From NCBI GenBank assembly GCA_026129485.1, contig JAHCHY010000005.1:1-64000 (forward strand): DNA of 64,000 nucleotides, written 5' to 3'. The stretch comes from Cyclobacteriaceae bacterium (GTDB lineage: Bacteria; Bacteroidota; Bacteroidia; Cytophagales; Cyclobacteriaceae). Positions 61,123-64,000 of this stretch are shown in pieces. The number at the start of each line of letters is the position of its first letter. Position 1 is the first letter of the stretch. Under the pieces are notes generated by a model. That model made no database searches, was not told where the DNA came from, and saw nothing but the letters and a program-made list of their open reading frames with translations. Both the position numbers and the translations under genes were made by a program.

Positions 61123-63732
61123 CTACTCATTCCGTAAGCTATCCACCGGGTTAGCATTAGCTGCGCGATAGGTTTGAATGCTGATGGTGATTAACGCTAC
61201 CGCGATTAACACGATACCGGCCATGAAAAACGTCCATGTGCTTAACGAAACCCGGTAAGCAAAAGAGTTCAGCCACCAGTTCATGGCAAACCATGTTGCC
61301 GGGCTGAACACGATAATAGCGATGAAAATGGGTTTCAGCGAACTCATGCTTAACAGCTTCATTATGCTTAACACCGATCCGCCCAAAACTTTTCGTATGC
61401 CGATCTCTTTTACCCGTGCTTCAATCAGGTAAGTGGACAAGCCCAGCAGGCCGAGGCACGCGATGAAAATAGCAATGGAAGTAAATACAGTTGTGATGGT
61501 GAGCGTGGCTTCGAGGTTGGCGAACTTGCGGGCATACTCCACATCGGCAAAATGATATTCAAACGGATAGTCGGGGTTGTATTTTTTTGAGAGACCGGAA
61601 AGCATTGCAAGATTTTCCTGAACGGTATTCTCTGGGTTTAATTTTATGTAAATCTCATTGAAAGCATTTCTCAACTTGGTTCCTCCAAATAACACAATGG
61701 GTTCTATTTTCTGAAAAGGTGAAGTGAACACAAAATCTTTCATCACACCGATCACGTGCCATTCCATGCGGTTGTCTTTGATGATTTCCCCGATGGGGTT
61801 TTCAAATCCCATAACCTTCAAGGCAGTTTCATTTAACAGTACCCCAGTTGAATCGTTGGCAAATTGTTGCAGGTCGAAGTCGCGCCCTTTTAGTATAGTA
61901 AGGCCAAAAGTAGCGGATGGATGATCGTCCATATAGATGCGCTCGAAATCGGTGCGGTCTTCCGGATTTTTACCGCTCCATTGGATACCACCGGTGCTGC
62001 TCCATTGCTCGGTGATAGGTGCGCTGGTTTTAGTTACCGATACCGCTATGCCCGCTTGAAGCAATTCATTTTTGAATGTCGGATAGTTTTTACCGAGATC
62101 ACCCGTAAGGGGAATGTAAACCAGGTTATCTTTGACATAACCGGATTCCCTGTTTTGCACAAAATCAATTTGTTTGCGAACAACTATCACGGAAATGATC
62201 AGCATGACTGCAAAACCAAACTGGAACACTACCAGCAGGGTGCGCAGCGTATTGCGGTTAGCCGAAGAAACAAGCGCCCCCTTTAAAATCCCGACCGGGC
62301 GAAACGATGAGAGGTATAGTGCCGGATAGCCGCCAGCTAATAAGCCTGTCAGCAAAACGAAACCCAAGGCAGCAGCCCAGAAAGTTATGTTTCCGAAATC
62401 CAGCACAAGCTGTTGCTGTACCAGCACATTGAAGAAAGGAAGCACTAAATAGACTGCAAACAAGGAAAGGACACCGGCTCCCAATGCAACCAGAGCCGAT
62501 TCGCATAAAAACTGCATGACGAGCGAATGACGAAAAGCGCCCGTTACTTTTCTTACAGCCACCTCTTTCGACCGCCTTTGTGCGCGGGCAGTGCTCAGGT
62601 TAATAAAATTGATGCAGGCAATGGCGATCAGACAAACGCCCAGTATGCCCAGCATACGAATGATTTCGATTCGCCCCCCGGCTTGTACTCCGTTTTCAAA
62701 GCGCGAATAGAGCCTCATCTTTGTTAGCGGGTACAGGAATATTTCAATGTGCTGGCCATCGGCATAGTGTTTCTTTACAATGCCTTTTACCTGCTCATCA
62801 AATGAAATCAAATCCGTCCCCTCTTTCATCTTCACAAATGTGGCTACCGAATTGTTTCCCCAGAATGTATTCTTCTCGCCCAGGCTTTCGAGGAAGCTAA
62901 ACGGGATCAGGTATTCAAAATTAAAATCCGTATTGGAAGGCAGGTCTTTTAATATCCCCGATACAGTGAATTCAAAACTATGGCCGGACTGACTGACCGT
63001 TACCGCCTCGCCAAACGCTTCCCTGCTGCCGAACAACTGCCGGGCAAAGCTTTCAGTCAGCACAATGGAGTTCGGGCTCTCCAGCGCTTTTGCAGGATTA
63101 CCCTCTAACAAGGGAAACGAGAATATAGTAAGGAGTGCAGGATCGGTAAACACCCCGGAAGTTTTAAGCAGCCGGGTTTCGCCAACCGTGAACAGGTGTT
63201 TGCTGTCCCACCGCGCATAGCTTATGGCTGCTTCAACAGGAGAAAATTCTTCTTCCAGCGTAGGGGCTAATATGCGGGGCGTGGTGTCCCAGCAATTGAC
63301 CTGGCCGTTTTCAAGCGCCCGGTTCCATGCTTTGTAGATGCGGTGCTTGTCGGCATGAAACTGTTCGTAGCTGAATTCGTGGGCAATCCAGAGAAAGAGT
63401 AAAATGGCCCCCGTCATTCCAAGCGCAAGCCCGGAGATATTAATGAATGAATATGCCTTGTTGCGAATCATAATCCGCGAAGCAACTTTGAAATAATTGG
63501 TTATCATATAAAAAGCAGTTAATGACAATTTTGTTTGATTGCGAAGAATAATCCCCGGCCTGAAAAATCGGATTACATTCCAGGTCAATCTTCGCTTTGC
63601 CTTCCTTTCCCCGTAAGCCTGCACATCACGATGAAATTTTTGGATCAGGTCGCCTTCAATTTCTTCATGTAAATGTTCCGGGCAGAACCATTTGAGGAAA
63701 CGTAAAGCAGATGCTGGCTTAGGATTACTCAT
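61123..63732 (-). CDS. FtsX-type ABC permease with prefix domain
   Basis: 869 residues. An N-terminal cytoplasmic prefix (FLKWFCPEHLHEEIEGDLIQ) occupies about residues 10-70, then the usual MacB/FtsX arrangement: helix near 95, periplasmic domain, FtsX helices with RRSKEVAVRKVTGA between, a second periplasmic domain, and a final set with RVKEIGIRKVLGG. No ATPase adjoins. It overlaps the upstream permease by 8 bp on the minus strand, so they form a pair. The prefix form is common in Bacteroidota. Confidence 0.92.
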   Translation of the reverse strand: MSNPKPASALRFLKWFCPEHLHEEIEGDLIQKFHRDVQAYGERKAKRRLTWNVIRFFRPGIILRNQTKLSLTAFYMITNYFKVASRIMIRNKAYSFINISGLALGMTGAILLFLWIAHEFSYEQFHADKHRIYKAWNRALENGQVNCWDTTPRILAPTLEEEFSPVEAAISYARWDSKHLFTVGETRLLKTSGVFTDPALLTIFSFPLLEGNPAKALESPNSIVLTESFARQLFGSREAFGEAVTVSQSGHSFEFTVSGILKDLPSNTDFNFEYLIPFSFLESLGEKNTFWGNNSVATFVKMKEGTDLISFDEQVKGIVKKHYADGQHIEIFLYPLTKMRLYSRFENGVQAGGRIEIIRMLGILGVCLIAIACINFINLSTARAQRRSKEVAVRKVTGAFRHSLVMQFLCESALVALGAGVLSLFAVYLVLPFFNVLVQQQLVLDFGNITFWAAALGFVLLTGLLAGGYPALYLSSFRPVGILKGALVSSANRNTLRTLLVVFQFGFAVMLIISVIVVRKQIDFVQNRESGYVKDNLVYIPLTGDLGKNYPTFKNELLQAGIAVSVTKTSAPITEQWSSTGGIQWSGKNPEDRTDFERIYMDDHPSATFGLTILKGRDFDLQQFANDSTGVLLNETALKVMGFENPIGEIIKDNRMEWHVIGVMKDFVFTSPFQKIEPIVLFGGTKLRNAFNEIYIKLNPENTVQENLAMLSGLSKKYNPDYPFEYHFADVEYARKFANLEATLTITTVFTSIAIFIACLGLLGLSTYLIEARVKEIGIRKVLGGSVLSIMKLLSMSSLKPIFIAIIVFSPATWFAMNWWLNSFAYRVSLSTWTFFMAGIVLIAVALITISIQTYRAANANPVDSLRNE

Positions 63733-64000
63733 TTTTCAAAGAGTTAACTGGATTGGAAGTTGCCGCACGCAAAGTCTGAAAACCAATTGTACACATAGCA
63801 GTAACAAGCAGTAAGAATAACGGAATCAAAAACAAATCAAATGACAACTTCATTCGGTAAGGAAATTGTTCCATCCACTTATTTACGCCCCACCATATAA
63901 CAGGAAAGGCAATCAAACTACTAACCATGATTGGTCGTAAAAACTGACGAGTGAGCAGCATTACTATTGAGTTCACTGTAGCGCCCAACACTTTACGAAT
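63725..64000 (-). CDS. FtsX-type permease, C-terminal part (start outside window)
   Basis: The last ~91 residues: the motif IRKVLGATV, two membrane helices and the family end NPVNSLKNE. The frame is open at the window edge. It overlaps the downstream permease gene by 8 bp. Confidence 0.9.
   Translation of the reverse strand: MRKVLGATVNSIVMLLTRQFLRPIMVSSLIAFPVIWWGVNKWMEQFPYRMKLSFDLFLIPLFLLLVTAMCTIGFQTLRAATSNPVNSLKNE

Noticed and set aside
1-64000. tRNA, rRNA, CRISPR array or prophage
   Set aside because: I looked for cloverleaf arms, conserved rRNA stretches, regularly spaced repeats and phage structural genes and saw none, though a dedicated scan was not run.

Overview
The window looks like chromosomal DNA of a Bacteroidota bacterium, most likely of the order Cytophagales. 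The evidence is a SusC/SusD outer-membrane pair, a promoter of the Bacteroidota type (TTTG, 20-nt spacer, TAnnTTTG), start codons without Shine-Dalgarno sequences, MacB/FtsX permeases of about 800-870 residues, paired DUF3857 transglutaminase-like proteins, and a MoxR/DUF58/BatA/DUF4175/DUF4159 cluster. Base composition is even, near 45% GC by eye. I see no rRNA, tRNA, CRISPR array, intact insertion sequence or prophage.

Layout. 1-9.9 kb: a 5'-cut SNF2 helicase, a lipid A-type acyltransferase, an SDR enzyme, two coupled DUF3857 proteins and radA. 9.9-15.2 kb (minus strand): one apparent transcription unit. It begins with a well-formed S-box (SAM-I) riboswitch, then a 27-codon leader peptide with three consecutive Cys codons, an intrinsic terminator overlapping its stop codon, a short ATP-grasp-like N-terminal fragment, SusC, SusD, and a shared terminator facing radA. 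15.2-19.4 kb: a truncated-looking secreted protein, a D-cysteine desulfhydrase/ACC deaminase family enzyme, a PIN toxin-antitoxin pair, a winged-helix/phosphoribosyltransferase fusion with palindromes at its promoter, and a PA0069-type radical SAM protein. 19.4-25.4 kb: a heavy-metal efflux operon (His-rich secreted protein, HME-RND pump, TolC-type channel, lipoprotein adaptor). 25.4-33.7 kb: a tandem LAB_N membrane protein, a THUMP-like methyltransferase and glutamate synthase gltB-gltD.

33.8-36.4 kb: a Crp/Fnr-family regulator followed by a lipoprotein gene and an SDR gene. Both target genes carry the same upstream block with a palindrome CGTCA-N4-TGACG. A decayed REP-associated transposase follows. 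36.5-39 kb: an FtsX-type permease. 39-46.9 kb: the MoxR/DUF58/BatA-like/DUF4175-like/GATase-like cluster with DUF4159. 47-55.2 kb: three TldD and two PmbA paralogues in tandem, the TldDs with twin-arginine signal peptides. 55.3-64 kb: proC, an RlmL-type methyltransferase, a RelE/ParE toxin-antitoxin pair, a glycerophosphodiesterase, a collagen-motif lipoprotein, an S10 peptidase and two more FtsX-type permeases.

Structured intergenic DNA recurs: three copies of one long palindromic repeat (27.34, 46.99 and 50.28 kb), two copies of an AT-rich inverted repeat between TldD genes, and single hairpins elsewhere. The most novel-looking element is the riboswitch/Cys-leader/terminator array upstream of SusC. 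Next come the Crp/Fnr operator pair and the TldD/PmbA expansion. All functional assignments come from reading motifs; no database search was run.
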